Shown here piece by piece: positions 49,590-58,488 of a stretch of 64,000 bases of DNA. This DNA comes from Sphingopyxis sp. PET50 (GTDB lineage: Bacteria; Pseudomonadota; Alphaproteobacteria; Sphingomonadales; Sphingomonadaceae): assembly GCF_025244705.1 (NCBI RefSeq), contig NZ_CP104207.1, positions 1,178,001 to 1,242,000 on the forward strand. Direction: 5' to 3'. Positions within the stretch are counted from its first letter, which is position 1. The number at the start of each line of letters is the position of its first letter. Both the position numbers and the translations under genes were made by a program. Under the pieces are notes generated by a model that was given only the letters and a program-made list of their open reading frames with translations, was not told the DNA's origin and made no database searches.

Positions 49590-50480
49590 ATGACGACCGC
49601 CAACGCCGCCATGCTGGAGCAGATCAAATCGGGGCAGGGCTTTATCGCCGCGCTCGACCAGAGCGGCGGTTCGACACCCAAGGCCTTGAAGGGTTATGGC
49701 ATCGAAGCGGATGCCTTTTCGAACGACGAGGAAATGTTCGCGCTGATCCACGACATGCGCTCGCGCATCGTCACCGCGCCCTGCTTCAACGGCGAAAAGG
49801 TGATCGGTGCGATCCTGTTCGAGCGCACGATGGACGGAGAGGCCGGCGGCAAGCCGGTGCCGGCGCTGCTCTGGGAACGCGGCGTGGTACCCTTCCTGAA
49901 GGTCGACAAGGGGCTTGAGGACGAAGCCGACGGCGTCCAGTTGATGAAGGCGAACCCCGAACTCGAAAGCCTGTGCGAGCGTGCGGTGGCAAAGGGCGTG
50001 TTCGGCACCAAAATGCGCAGCGTCGTCAACCTGGCCAATCCGGCGGGCGTGAAGGCGATCGTCGAGCAGCAGTTCGCCGAAGCGGCGCGCATCGCTGCGC
50101 ACGGGCTGGTGCCGATCATCGAGCCCGAAGTGAATATCAAGAGCGCTGAGCGCGATGCCGCCGACCGCCTGTTGCTGAACGAAACGCTGGCCGCGCTCGA
50201 CGCCTGGACCGGTGAACCTGTGATGCTCAAACTGTCGCTGCCGACCGAGGCCGGGCTGTTCCAGCCGCTGGTCGATCACCCCAAGGTGCTGCGCGTCGTT
50301 GCACTGTCGGGTGGTTTCGCGCGCCCCGAAGCCTGCGTCGAGCTCGCGAAGAATCCCGGCATCATCGCGAGCTTCAGCCGCGCTTTGCTCGAAGACCTGC
50401 GCCACCAGATGAGCGACGACGAATTCAACGCCTCGCTCGGCGGTGCGATCGACGAAATTCACGCGGCCTCGGTCGCATAG
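49590..50480 (+). CDS. Fructose-bisphosphate aldolase, class I
   Basis: 296 residues of the class I (Schiff-base) aldolase type found in some bacteria: AALDQSGGSTPKALKGYGI, LFERTMDG, GLVPIIEPEVNI and the Schiff-base Lys in PVMLKLSLPTE near residue 212. It cleaves fructose-1,6-bisphosphate without a metal. Its position after tkt, gap and pgk fits the lower glycolytic/Calvin-like gene order, where a class II enzyme is more common in proteobacteria. Confidence 0.93.
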   Translation: MTTANAAMLEQIKSGQGFIAALDQSGGSTPKALKGYGIEADAFSNDEEMFALIHDMRSRIVTAPCFNGEKVIGAILFERTMDGEAGGKPVPALLWERGVVPFLKVDKGLEDEADGVQLMKANPELESLCERAVAKGVFGTKMRSVVNLANPAGVKAIVEQQFAEAARIAAHGLVPIIEPEVNIKSAERDAADRLLLNETLAALDAWTGEPVMLKLSLPTEAGLFQPLVDHPKVLRVVALSGGFARPEACVELAKNPGIIASFSRALLEDLRHQMSDDEFNASLGGAIDEIHAASVA

Positions 50481-50496
50481 TGATGGGGCGCCTAAA

Positions 50497-51154
50497 ATGA
50501 CTGGGGGGTGGCAAGCCGTCGACGATTATATCGCCGACAAATTGCTCGGCAGCCGGCGACGCGCTTGCCGCCGCCCTCGCGAACAATCAAAAACGGGGAC
50601 TGCCGCCGATCGACGTGTCGCCGGCGCTGGGCAAGATGCTGCTTCTGCTCGCGCAGATGGCGGGGGCCAGGCGCATCCTCGAAGTCGGCACGCTCGGCGG
50701 CTATTCGACGATCTGGCTGGCGCGCGCCTTGCCCGACGGCGGGCAACTCGTGACGCTGGAGCTTGAACCGCATCACGCCGCGGTCGCGCGGGAAAATCTG
50801 GAGCGGGCGGGGGTATCCGACAAGGTCGCCATCCGCACCGGCCCCGCCGCCGACAGCCTCGCAGCAATGGCTACGGGCGAACCGTTCGATTTCGTCTTCA
50901 TCGACGCCAACAAGCAGAGCAACGCGCTCTATGTGTCGGAGGCGATCCGCCTCGGGCGTCCGGGCACGACGATCGTCGTCGACAATGTCGTGCGCGAGGG
51001 CGGGGTCCTTGACGCCAATAGCGGGGATGAGCGGATCGTCGGCACGCGGGCGCTGTTCGACATGCTGAGCACCGACCCGCGCCTTGACGCCACGGCGGTG
51101 CAGACCGTTGGCGCTAAGGGCTGGGACGGCTTCGTGCTGGCGCGAGTGCGCTAG
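50497..51154 (+). CDS. SAM-dependent O-methyltransferase (class I, frame break near 50554)
   Basis: Read through, 218 residues. MTGGWQAVDDYIADKLLGS starts it in one frame; the rest continues in another: RRILEVGTLGGYSTIWLA is SAM motif I, LVTLELEPHHAAVARENL motif II, and FIDANKQSNALYV with VVDNVVREG the metal-binding acidic block of the catechol-type family 3. The break has AGCCGGC where AGCGGC restores the frame. Substrate unknown. Confidence 0.87.
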
Positions 51155-51167
51155 ATCGTCCCAACCT

Positions 51168-51252
51168 CGTCATCGCGAGCGAAGCGAGGCAATCCAGAGC
51201 GGAGTGCGCTATGCTGGATTGCCGCGTCGCCTTCGGCTCCTCGCAATGACGA
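51168..51252. repeat. REP-like palindromic element (family 3)
   Basis: An inverted repeat bounded by CGTCATCGCGAGCGAAGCGAG and the matching CTCCTCGCAATGACG, with inner GGCAATCCAG / CTGGATTGCC. This family is widespread in alphaproteobacterial intergenic DNA. It sits between the methyltransferase and the convergent lipoprotein gene. Confidence 0.9.
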
Positions 51253-51258
51253 AGCGGG

Positions 51259-51660
51259 TTAAATTCCTCCATCGAACCGGAAGCTGAACCGATAATCCTG
51301 CGGGCTCAACGTCACATCGGTCCTCTTCTCCGGCCGCACCGATTCCAGCCGGATCGCGCCGTCGGCAAGCGGCGTTGCTTCGCCCAGCGTCACCTCGAAC
51401 ACCTGCTTCTCGCCATTGCCGCGCCACCAGATCATCTTTACCCGCACGCGGCCCGCCCAGACGCAGCGAGCGTTCATCGGGCAGCGGCTGTCCTCCAGCA
51501 CTTCGACCGGCTGGACGATCGGGCCGTCGACCATCGCGCGCTGGCCGAGCGCGACGTTGCTGCCGTCCGACAGCGCAGTGGCGCCGCCGGTCGCGGCGCA
51601 GGCGGAGAGGGCGAAGGCGGTACCCAATGAAAGGGCGGCCAAGAGGCGTCTGTTCTGCAT
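51259..51660 (-). CDS. Putative lipoprotein
   Basis: 133 residues. Signal peptide LAALSLGTAFALSACAAT with lipobox LSAC. The mature domain has two Cys in EDSRCPMNARCVWAGRVRV, a pattern common in small bacterial lipoproteins with a C-x5-C-W core, and a C-terminal SPQDYRFSFRFD strand. Divergent from thiE with 35 bases between starts. Function unknown. Confidence 0.78.
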   Translation of the reverse strand: MQNRRLLAALSLGTAFALSACAATGGATALSDGSNVALGQRAMVDGPIVQPVEVLEDSRCPMNARCVWAGRVRVKMIWWRGNGEKQVFEVTLGEATPLADGAIRLESVRPEKRTDVTLSPQDYRFSFRFDGGI

Positions 51661-51695
51661 TTGCGAGGACCTATCGGCGTCGCTATGAACCCGCC

Positions 51696-52331
51696 ATGAC
51701 CCAAGCAACCCGTATCCCGTGCCAGCTTTATCTCATCTCGCCGCTCGATGTTGATGGCGATTTTCCTGCGCGTCTGGAGGAGGCGCTGAGCGCCGCGCCG
51801 GTCGCGGCGTTTCAGTTCCGGGTCAAGGGGCTCGACCAGCATGAGGCCGCGCGGCTCGCCGAACCTTTGCAGGCGATCTGCGCCGCGCACGACACCGCTT
51901 TCATCGTCAACGACGATGTCGCGCTCGCCAAGAGGCTCGGCGCCGACGGCGTGCATCTGGGGCAGGGGGATGGCGATCCGAAGGAGGCGCGCCGCATCCT
52001 CGGCCCCGACGCGCAGATCGGCGTGACGTGCCATGCCAGCCGCCACCTCGCGATGGAAGCGGGGGAGGCGGGGGCCGACTATGTCGCCTTCGGTGCCTTC
52101 TTTCCGACCGCGACCAAGACCGTCGAGCATCACGCCGACCCCGAAATCCTGAGCTGGTGGCAGGGCATGTTCGAGCTGCCTTGCGTCGCGATCGGCGGGA
52201 TCACCGTCGACAATGGCGCGCAGCTGGTTGCCGCGGGCGCCGATTTCCTGGCGGTGTCTGGCGGCGTTTGGGCGTATCCCGAAGGGCCGGCGGCTGCGGT
52301 GAAGCGGTTCGGCGCGCTGCTGGCGGGTTGA
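51696..52331 (+). CDS. thiE: Thiamine phosphate synthase ThiE
   Basis: 211 residues with the ThiE TIM barrel: FQFRVKGLDQHEAARLA, IVNDDVALAKRLGADGVHLG, the pyrophosphate loop GAFFPTATKT and AIGGITVDNGAQLV. It couples HMP-diphosphate and thiazole phosphate to thiamine phosphate. No TPP riboswitch is seen in the 35-base leader. The stop overlaps the start of the M23 peptidase gene. Confidence 0.93.
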   Translation: MTQATRIPCQLYLISPLDVDGDFPARLEEALSAAPVAAFQFRVKGLDQHEAARLAEPLQAICAAHDTAFIVNDDVALAKRLGADGVHLGQGDGDPKEARRILGPDAQIGVTCHASRHLAMEAGEAGADYVAFGAFFPTATKTVEHHADPEILSWWQGMFELPCVAIGGITVDNGAQLVAAGADFLAVSGGVWAYPEGPAAAVKRFGALLAG

Positions 52332-52852
52332 ATGGCGCGGTCTTCCGGGCGGCTGCCGCGATGGTCGCCATCGGTGCGGCCGCGGCGGCGAACGGGCGCG
52401 AAGCAGGCGAGGTCGTCCTCGCCATTCCGGTCGAGGGCGTCAAGCCGTCCGAGCTGATCGACAGCTGGAACAGCGCGCGGAGCGGCGGGCGATCGCATCG
52501 CGCGATCGACATCCCCGCGCCGGTGGGGACGCCGGTGCTCGCCGCGATGGACGGGCGGATCGAAAAGCTCTTCGCCTCCGACCGCGGGGGGCTGACCATC
52601 TATCAGCGGTCCGACGATGGCCGGACGATGCTCTATTACGCCCATCTGCAGGGCTATCGCCGCGGGCTGTCCGAAGGCGACCGCGTCGAACGCGGGCAGG
52701 TGATCGCGACCGTCGGAACGAGCGGCAACGCCGACCCCACCTTTCCGCACCTACATTTCCAGATGCTGTCGACCGTGCCGGGCAGCGCATGGAACGCGGG
52801 CGAACCGGTCAATCCCTATCCTTTGCTCACCGGAAAGCGCGTGCGGCGCTGA
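52328..52852 (+). CDS. M23 family metallopeptidase (LytM-like)
   Basis: About 174 residues. Probable signal peptide (VFRAAAAMVAIGAAAAANG). The LytM zinc site is seen as RSHRAIDIPAPVGTPV (His, Asp) and PHLHFQM (HxH). Such enzymes cleave peptidoglycan cross-bridges in the periplasm. TTG 52328 overlaps the thiE stop; an in-frame ATG at 52361 would shorten the leader. Confidence 0.86.
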   Translation: MNGAVFRAAAAMVAIGAAAAANGREAGEVVLAIPVEGVKPSELIDSWNSARSGGRSHRAIDIPAPVGTPVLAAMDGRIEKLFASDRGGLTIYQRSDDGRTMLYYAHLQGYRRGLSEGDRVERGQVIATVGTSGNADPTFPHLHFQMLSTVPGSAWNAGEPVNPYPLLTGKRVRR

Positions 52853-52855
52853 CGG

Positions 52856-53026
52856 TCAGCCGCCGGGACCGTTGGGTTTTCCCTTGGTATCGTCGTCCTT
52901 GCCGCGTGGCGGGTCGCCATCCTTGCGCCAGCCGAACAATCCGGCACAGGGCGCGCCGCGCCGTCGGCGGCGGTTTCGCGGGCGCCGCGAGGGGCGCATA
53001 TCGTCCGAAAGGGTCCATGTCATCAT
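52856..53026 (-). CDS. Possible small basic protein
   Basis: A 56-codon frame, MMTWTLSDDMRPSRRP then an Arg cluster and FGWRKDGDPP with a Lys/Gly/Pro tail. It occupies the 334-base gap between the M23 and OPT genes and is divergent from the latter. Composition is strongly basic and disordered. No family recognised; it could be a non-coding frame. Confidence 0.35.
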   Translation of the reverse strand: MMTWTLSDDMRPSRRPRNRRRRRGAPCAGLFGWRKDGDPPRGKDDDTKGKPNGPGG

Positions 53027-53186
53027 GGCGGTCGCTCTGCCACCATCTTGCGCGGTCATATTGGATCGTTGCGTCAGAAGTTTCTCGCTTCGTCGCTTTT
53101 GGCGTTTCGGTCCAATCGCTTCGCCGGTCGCCTTTTCGCTTGCGCCCGGCGCGGCGGGCCGCAAGACAGCGCAGAGGGAGATTTTG

Positions 53187-55145
53187 ATGACCGAAGCCAC
53201 CATGCCCAAGACCGGCGTCCGCGAACTGACGCTGCGCGCGATCCTGCTCGGCGGCCTGCTGACGCTGATGTTCACCGCCGCGAACGTCTATCTGGGGCTG
53301 AAGGTCGGGTTGACCTTTGCGACCTCGATCCCCGCCGCGGTGATCTCGATGGCGCTGCTGCGCTTCATGACCGGGGCGACGATCCTTGAAAACAACATCG
53401 TCCAGACGATCGCGAGCGCCGCGGGCACGCTCGCCGCGATCATCTTCGTGCTGCCGGGTCTCGTCATGGTCGGTTACTGGCAAGGCTTCCCGCTGCTGGA
53501 GACCACCGCGATCACGATGCTCGGCGGCATATTGGGCGTCCTTTTCTCGGTGCCGCTGCGCCGCGCGCTCGTCGTCGATGCCGATCTGCCCTATCCCGAA
53601 GGGCGCGCCGCCGCCGAAGTGCTGCAGGTCGGCGCCGCCAGCGCCGAGGGTGCGGCCGAGAACAAGGCTGGTTTGTCCGCGCTGCTCTGGAACAGCCTTG
53701 TCGCCGCGGGCTTCACCTTGCTGACGCAGATGAAGGTCGCCGCCGCCGAGGTCGCGGGCTGGTTCAAGGTCGGGGCAGGAGCGACAGGCATTGCGGGAGG
53801 CCTTGGCTTCGCGCTGTTCGGCGTCGGTCATCTCGTCGGGCTTTCGGTCGGCATGGCGCAGCTTGTCGGTCTCATCACCGGCTGGTGGATATTGCTCCCG
53901 ATCCTGACGCAGGGCGGGCCGGGCGATGCCGAGACGCTGGCGAATACGGTATTCCGCGCCGATGTGCGCTTCTTCGGCGCGGGCGTGATCGCGGTCGCGG
54001 CGATCTGGACGCTGATCAAGATCGCCGGACCGGTGATCGGCGGCATCCGATCGGCGATGGCGGCGAGCCGGGCACGCCACGCCGGAACCGCACTGGCGGT
54101 CGGCGAACAGGATATTCCGATCGGCTGGGTTTTCGGCGGATCGCTGCTCACCCTGATCCCGATCGCCTGGCTGCTCTGGTCGATCCTCGCGGGCGGTCCG
54201 CTCGCCGGGTTGGCGGCGATCCTCGTCGGGGGCGCGCTCGTGTTCGTGGTGGTGGTCGGGCTGATGATCGCGTCGGTCACCGGCTATATGGCGGGCCTCA
54301 TCGGCGCGTCGAACTCGCCGGTGTCGGGCATCGGCATTCTCGCGATCATCGCCTCGTCGCTGCTGCTCGTCGGCCTGCTCGGGCGCGGCGGCGGCGAGGA
54401 GGCGAGCGCGGCGATGGTCGCCTATGCGCTGATCGTCACCGGCGTCGTCTTCGGCATCGCGACGATCTCGAACGACAATCTGCAGGATCTCAAGACCGGC
54501 CAGCTCGTCGGCGCGACGCCGTGGAAGCAGCAGGTGGCGTTGATCATCGGCGTCTTCTTCGGCTCGCTCGTCGTGCCGCCGGTGCTCAACGTGCTCAACG
54601 AGACGCTCGGCTTCGTCGGCGTGCCGGGGGCCGGGCCGAACGCGCTGGCGGCGCCGCAGGCGGGGCTGATCTCGTCGCTCGCGAAGGGCGTGCTTGGCGG
54701 CGACCTCAACTGGACGATGCTCGGCTATGGCGCGCTCGCCGGCGTCGGCTTCATCCTCGTCGACGAACTGCTCGGCCGCGCGGGCAAGCTGCGCCTGCCG
54801 CCGCTGGCGATCGGCATCGGCATCTATCTGCCGATGGCGGTGATCCTGCCCGTGGTGATCGGTGCCGTCGGCGGCTGGTTCTACGACCGCTGGGCCGAAC
54901 GCCGCGCCAACCCCGCCTTCGCGCACCGCATGGGCGTGCTGACCGCGACCGGCATGATCGTCGGCGAAAGCCTGTTCGGAGTCTTCTACGCGGGGCTCGT
55001 CTATGCGACCGACAGCGACGCGCCGCTTGCGGTGGTCGGCGACGGATTTCATGTGCCGTCGATCTTCATCGGCCTCGGCCTGTTCGCCGCGCTCATCGCG
55101 CTGAGCTATGCGCGGACGCGCAAGATGGTCACCACGACCGCCTGA
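53187..55145 (+). CDS. OPT family oligopeptide transporter
   Basis: 652 residues with about 15 hydrophobic segments. The N-terminal TLRAILLGGLLTLMFTAANVYLGLKVG and the loop ADLPYPEGRAAAEVL are the hallmark of the bacterial OPT (TIGR00733-like) group. It probably imports peptides or metal chelates by proton symport. ATG 53187 has GCAGAGGGAG upstream. Confidence 0.92.
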   Translation: MTEATMPKTGVRELTLRAILLGGLLTLMFTAANVYLGLKVGLTFATSIPAAVISMALLRFMTGATILENNIVQTIASAAGTLAAIIFVLPGLVMVGYWQGFPLLETTAITMLGGILGVLFSVPLRRALVVDADLPYPEGRAAAEVLQVGAASAEGAAENKAGLSALLWNSLVAAGFTLLTQMKVAAAEVAGWFKVGAGATGIAGGLGFALFGVGHLVGLSVGMAQLVGLITGWWILLPILTQGGPGDAETLANTVFRADVRFFGAGVIAVAAIWTLIKIAGPVIGGIRSAMAASRARHAGTALAVGEQDIPIGWVFGGSLLTLIPIAWLLWSILAGGPLAGLAAILVGGALVFVVVVGLMIASVTGYMAGLIGASNSPVSGIGILAIIASSLLLVGLLGRGGGEEASAAMVAYALIVTGVVFGIATISNDNLQDLKTGQLVGATPWKQQVALIIGVFFGSLVVPPVLNVLNETLGFVGVPGAGPNALAAPQAGLISSLAKGVLGGDLNWTMLGYGALAGVGFILVDELLGRAGKLRLPPLAIGIGIYLPMAVILPVVIGAVGGWFYDRWAERRANPAFAHRMGVLTATGMIVGESLFGVFYAGLVYATDSDAPLAVVGDGFHVPSIFIGLGLFAALIALSYARTRKMVTTTA

Positions 55146-55258
55146 CCGCACGCACTGCTTGCCCTTCGCCGCCTTCGCGGCTAAGGGCGCGCTCCTGTGA
55201 CCGGCGCGTTGCGATGCGCTCGGCGGCTCTTTCCATCCTTGAACTGTGAGTGTGCGCG

Positions 55259-55822
55259 ATGAAGATCACCGGCGTTGAAATCCGTCCCGGCAATATTATC
55301 GAATATGAAGGCGGCATCTGGAAGGTCACCAAGATCCAGCACACCCAGCCGGGCAAGGGCGGCGCCTATATGCAGGTCGAAGCCAAGAATCTGATCGACG
55401 GCCGCAAGCTCAACAACCGTTTCCGCAGCGCCGACACGGTCGAAAAGGTCCGTCTCGACACCAAGGACTTCCAGTTCCTCTATGCCGAGGGCGACGATCT
55501 GGTGTTCATGGACAAGGATACGTTCGAACAGATCAACATTTCCAAGGACGTCGTCGGCGAAGCCCACGAATTCCTGCAGGACGGCATGGACGTCGTGCTG
55601 GAACTCTGGGAAGAGCGCCCGATCTCGGTCGAACTGCCCGAGCATATCGAAGCCACGATCGTCGAGGCCGACGCCGTGGTGAAGGGCCAGACCGCGTCCT
55701 CGTCCTACAAGCCCGCGATCCTCGACAATGGCGTGCGCGTCATGGTGCCGCCGCACATCACCAGCGGCACCCGCATCGTCGTGCATGTCTACGACCGCGA
55801 ATATGTCCGCCGCGCGGATTGA
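55259..55822 (+). CDS. efp: Translation elongation factor P
   Basis: 187 residues, three beta domains. The modified-residue loop is QPGKGGAY with Lys near position 34. The C-terminal signature is [21 protein letters not shown] rescues ribosomes stalled at polyproline. Lys at the tip suggests EpmA-type lysylation, but the modifier is not in this window. Confidence 0.97.
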   Translation: MKITGVEIRPGNIIEYEGGIWKVTKIQHTQPGKGGAYMQVEAKNLIDGRKLNNRFRSADTVEKVRLDTKDFQFLYAEGDDLVFMDKDTFEQINISKDVVGEAHEFLQDGMDVVLELWEERPISVELPEHIEATIVEADAVVKGQTASSSYKPAILDNGVRVMVPPHITSGTRIVVHVYDREYVRRAD

Positions 55823-55828
55823 TTGAGT

Positions 55829-55933
55829 TCCCCTCCCGCTTGCGGGAGGGGCTAGGGGAGGGCCTGTCGAGGGACGGGAGCTCTCCGATGGAAACATTCC
55901 CTCCCCCGACCCCTCCCGCAAGCGGGAGGGGGG
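55829..55933. repeat. REP-like palindromic element (family 1, copy B)
   Basis: Same ends as the element in the E2 gene: CCCCTCCCGC-TT-GCGGGAGGGG, then GGGGAGGGCCTGT, and CCCCTCCCGC-AA-GCGGGAGGGG at the right, 105 bases in all. Intergenic between efp and the SuhB-like gene. Confidence 0.9.
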
Positions 55934-55943
55934 AGATTATTTT

Positions 55944-56763
55944 ATGGCCGTATCCGGCATCATCACCGTCATGGAACGCGCCGCGCGCAAGGCCGGCGCC
56001 AAGCTGCGCCGTGACTTTGGCGAGATCGAGCATCTCCAGGTCTCGCAGAAGGGCCCGGCCGACTTCGTGTCGAAGGCCGACCAGGCCGCCGAGCGCACCC
56101 TCTATGACGAACTCGGCCGCGACCGTCCTGGCTGGGGGTTCCTGATGGAAGAGGCGGGCGAGATCGTCGGCGAACCCGGCAAGCCGCGCTTCATCATCGA
56201 CCCGCTCGACGGCACGACCAACTTCCTCCACGCGATCCCGCATTTCGCCATCTCGATCGCGGTGCAGGAGCCGAAACCCGGCGGCGGCTGGGGCGACGTC
56301 ACCTCGTGCCTCATCTATCACCCGGTCACCGACGAAAGCTATTGGGCCGAGCGCGGCCGCGGCGCCTGGCTGCACGACCATGCGGCTCCGTGTCTCGTCG
56401 CGCCGCCACCTCAACGAATGCCTGATCGCGACCGGCATCCCCTTCATGGGCCATGGCGACATGGCGCAGTGGAGCCGCGTGTTCGGCGCGGTCGCGCCCG
56501 AAGTCGCGGGCATCCGCCGCTTCGGCGCCGCCAGCCTCGACCTCGCCTGGGTCGCGGCGGGGCGCTACGACGGTTTCTGGGAAAGCGACCTGCAGGTCTG
56601 GGACGTCGCCGCCGGCATCTTGCTGGTGCGCGAGGCCGGCGGTTTCGTCAGCGATTTTCGCGGTGGCGATCGCGCGATCGAGCGCAGCGAGTTCATCGCG
56701 GGCAGCGCCGCCGTGCATTCGAAGTTGCAGAAACTCGTCGCGGGCGCGCTCCGCAACGCCTGA
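55944..56763 (+). CDS. suhB: Inositol monophosphatase family protein, SuhB-like (frame break near 56380)
   Basis: Read through, 272 residues. Metal sites are visible as GFLMEEAGEI, IIDPLDGTTNFLHAIP and VWDVAAGILLVREAGG. The break at 56378-56386 reads CCATGCGGC; CCGGCGGC would restore the well-conserved DRRLRVSSRR. The enzyme dephosphorylates inositol-1-phosphate and related sugars; SuhB can also act in rRNA transcription. The gene starts 10 bases after a REP-like element. Confidence 0.9.
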
Positions 56764-56770
56764 GGGCAGG

Positions 56771-57244
56771 TTAACTGCCGCGCACAAGGCGGCGGAAGCT
56801 GTCCATCAGCCCCGCCCAGGTCTTGAACAATTCGCCGACATTCTCGCGCGGCAGTCCGCGGAAATCGAGGTCGACGTCCATCGCCAGCACCGGATCGCCT
56901 TCCTCGTCGCGATAGGCGCGCGCGAACCTCCTGTCGCGGTTCCATTCGTTGAGCTTGTCGAGCGGTACCTGCTTGGTATCGGCAAAGCCCATCAGCAGTT
57001 GCAGCGTCCGGCAATTCGCGCCGTTCTCGCAGTTGAGGAAGGTGACGGCGAACACCTCGCCCTGCCGGCTGGCTTTCAGGACCGGGTCCTGTCTGGCGTC
57101 CGCACTGGCTTCGATTTGCCAGCCCTGCGACTCGAGCAAAGCCGCGATCTTTTTGGGCGATTTGGCGTCGACCAGTTCGGCGGCGGCGGGCACCGGCGTC
57201 AGCGATGCCGCAACGGCCGTTCCCAAAACCCATATCCCTCGCAT
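56771..57244 (-). CDS. Exported YbjN-like protein
   Basis: 157 residues with a signal peptide (VLGTAVAASLTPVPAAAELV). The domain has ALLESQGWQIE, FLNCENGANCRTLQLLMGF (two Cys) and NEWNRDRRFARAYRDEEGDP, typical of periplasmic YbjN-domain proteins in sphingomonads. ATG 57244 is preferred over an upstream in-frame ATG because it starts the signal peptide. Function unknown. The 200 bases to nuoA hold no gene that I can see. Confidence 0.75.
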   Translation of the reverse strand: MRGIWVLGTAVAASLTPVPAAAELVDAKSPKKIAALLESQGWQIEASADARQDPVLKASRQGEVFAVTFLNCENGANCRTLQLLMGFADTKQVPLDKLNEWNRDRRFARAYRDEEGDPVLAMDVDLDFRGLPRENVGELFKTWAGLMDSFRRLVRGS

Positions 57245-57444
57245 ATCGTCCCCAAATTTCCGGATCGCGACGCGTCCCAAGCGGGCTCTACCACGCTCTT
57301 TGCCGGTGCCGCCAGCGCGGCTTGCCGCTTTGCGGACGGGGCAGGCGATTTTCCTGCCCGCAGCGCTTGCGAGCCGGGCTTTGCTGGCCTAAAGCGCCCG
57401 CAACAACAGGGCGCTGAAGCGTCCCAAAAAGACTGCGAGCTCCC

Positions 57445-57820
57445 ATGGTCGACCTGACGCATTATCTGCCGATCCTGATCTTCCTGTTCGTGGCTGTCGG
57501 CCTGTCGGCGGCCTTCGTGTTCCTGCCGATGGGCGTCGCGCGCCTGACCGGCGCGCACCAGCCCGATCCGGCGAAGCTGACCGAATATGAATGCGGCTTT
57601 CCCGCGTTCGAGGATGCGCGCAGCCAGTTCGACGTGCGCTTTTATCTCGTGGCCATCCTGTTCATCATCTTCGACCTCGAAGCGGCCTTCCTCTTTCCCT
57701 GGGCGGTGAGCCTCAAGGAAATCGGCTGGGCCGAGCTGGGCGACGATGATGATTTTCCTTGCCGAACTCGCGCTCGGCCTTGTCTATGCATGGAAGAAGG
57801 GGGCGCTGGATTGGGAATGA
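57445..57820 (+). CDS. nuoA: NADH-quinone oxidoreductase subunit A (frame break near 57734)
   Basis: Read through, 124 residues, the normal NuoA size. Three helices; the conserved loop [22 protein letters not shown] and [16 protein letters not shown] lie before the break. At 57730-57736 GCCGAGC replaces GCCGGC; repaired, the C-terminus reads [20 protein letters not shown] and stops at 57820, overlapping the nuoB ATG (ATGA). Without repair nuoA appears fused to nuoB. First gene of the complex I operon. Confidence 0.93.
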
Positions 57821-58371
57821 GCAATTCGAGCATCCTGATGCCCGGCCAGATGCCGGTGGCGCCCGGGACCGATCCCGATGCGGGCTTTTTCGACGACCTG
57901 AACAGCGAAGTCGGCGACAAGGGCTTTCTTGTCACCTCGACCGAGGACCTGTTCAACTGGGCACGCACCGGTTCGCTCTGGTGGATGACCTTCGGGCTCG
58001 CTTGTTGCGCGGTCGAGATGATCCACGTCAACATGCCGCGTTACGACATGGAGCGGTTCGGCGTCGCGCCACGTGCATCCCCGCGCCAGTCCGACGTGAT
58101 GATCGTCGCGGGCACGCTGTGCAACAAGATGGCGCCGGCGCTGCGCCGCGTCTACGACCAGATGTCGAACCCGAAATATGTCATTTCAATGGGCAGCTGC
58201 GCCAACGGCGGCGGCTATTATCATTACAGTTATTCGGTGGTGCGCGGCTGTGACCGCATCGTGCCCGTCGACATCTATGTCCCCGGTTGCCCTCCGACCG
58301 CCGAGGCGCTGCTGTACGGCGTGATGCAATTGCAGCGGAAGATTCGCCGCACCGGGACGATCGAACGATGA
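57817..58371 (+). CDS. nuoB: NADH-quinone oxidoreductase subunit B
   Basis: 184 residues. It carries the N2 [4Fe-4S] cluster: tandem Cys in GLACCAVEM, Cys in [17 protein letters not shown] and Cys in [33 protein letters not shown] is also diagnostic. The ATG at 57817 is chosen because it overlaps the repaired nuoA stop. It passes electrons to quinone with NuoD. Confidence 0.97.
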   Translation: MSNSSILMPGQMPVAPGTDPDAGFFDDLNSEVGDKGFLVTSTEDLFNWARTGSLWWMTFGLACCAVEMIHVNMPRYDMERFGVAPRASPRQSDVMIVAGTLCNKMAPALRRVYDQMSNPKYVISMGSCANGGGYYHYSYSVVRGCDRIVPVDIYVPGCPPTAEALLYGVMQLQRKIRRTGTIER

Positions 58372-58392
58372 GTTTGATGATCGCCATTAATT

Positions 58393-58479
58393 CCGTTCGC
58401 CCTGAGCTTGTCGAAGGGCTGTCCTTTCTCGCTGTGTCGAAGGTAAAGAACGGTCCTCCGACAAGCTCAGGACAAACGG
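58393..58479. repeat. REP-like palindromic element (family 4) between nuoB and nuoC
   Basis: An imperfect inverted repeat: CCGTTCGCCCTGAGCTTGTCGAAG at the left answers CTCCGACAAGCTCAGGACAAACGG at the right, about 40 bases apart. The CCTGAGCTTGTCGAAGG unit is a common sphingomonad repeat. It enlarges the nuoB-nuoC gap to 117 bases in an otherwise tight operon. Confidence 0.88.
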
Positions 58480-58488
58480 TGAAGTGGA

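Noticed and set aside
51661..51695. TPP riboswitch upstream of thiE
   Set aside because: Only 35 bases separate the divergent starts, too short for a TPP aptamer, and no such motif is visible.
16709..57820. Programmed ribosomal frameshifting as the explanation of the frame breaks
   Set aside because: The breaks occur in unrelated housekeeping genes, lack slippery heptamers and share a DNA palindrome context on either strand, which points to sequence error.
57445..58371. A single frame joining NuoA and NuoB as a fusion protein
   Set aside because: The joining stretch is out of frame for NuoA. Replacing GCCGAGC at 57730 by GCCGGC gives the normal NuoA C-terminus and a stop that overlaps the NuoB start.
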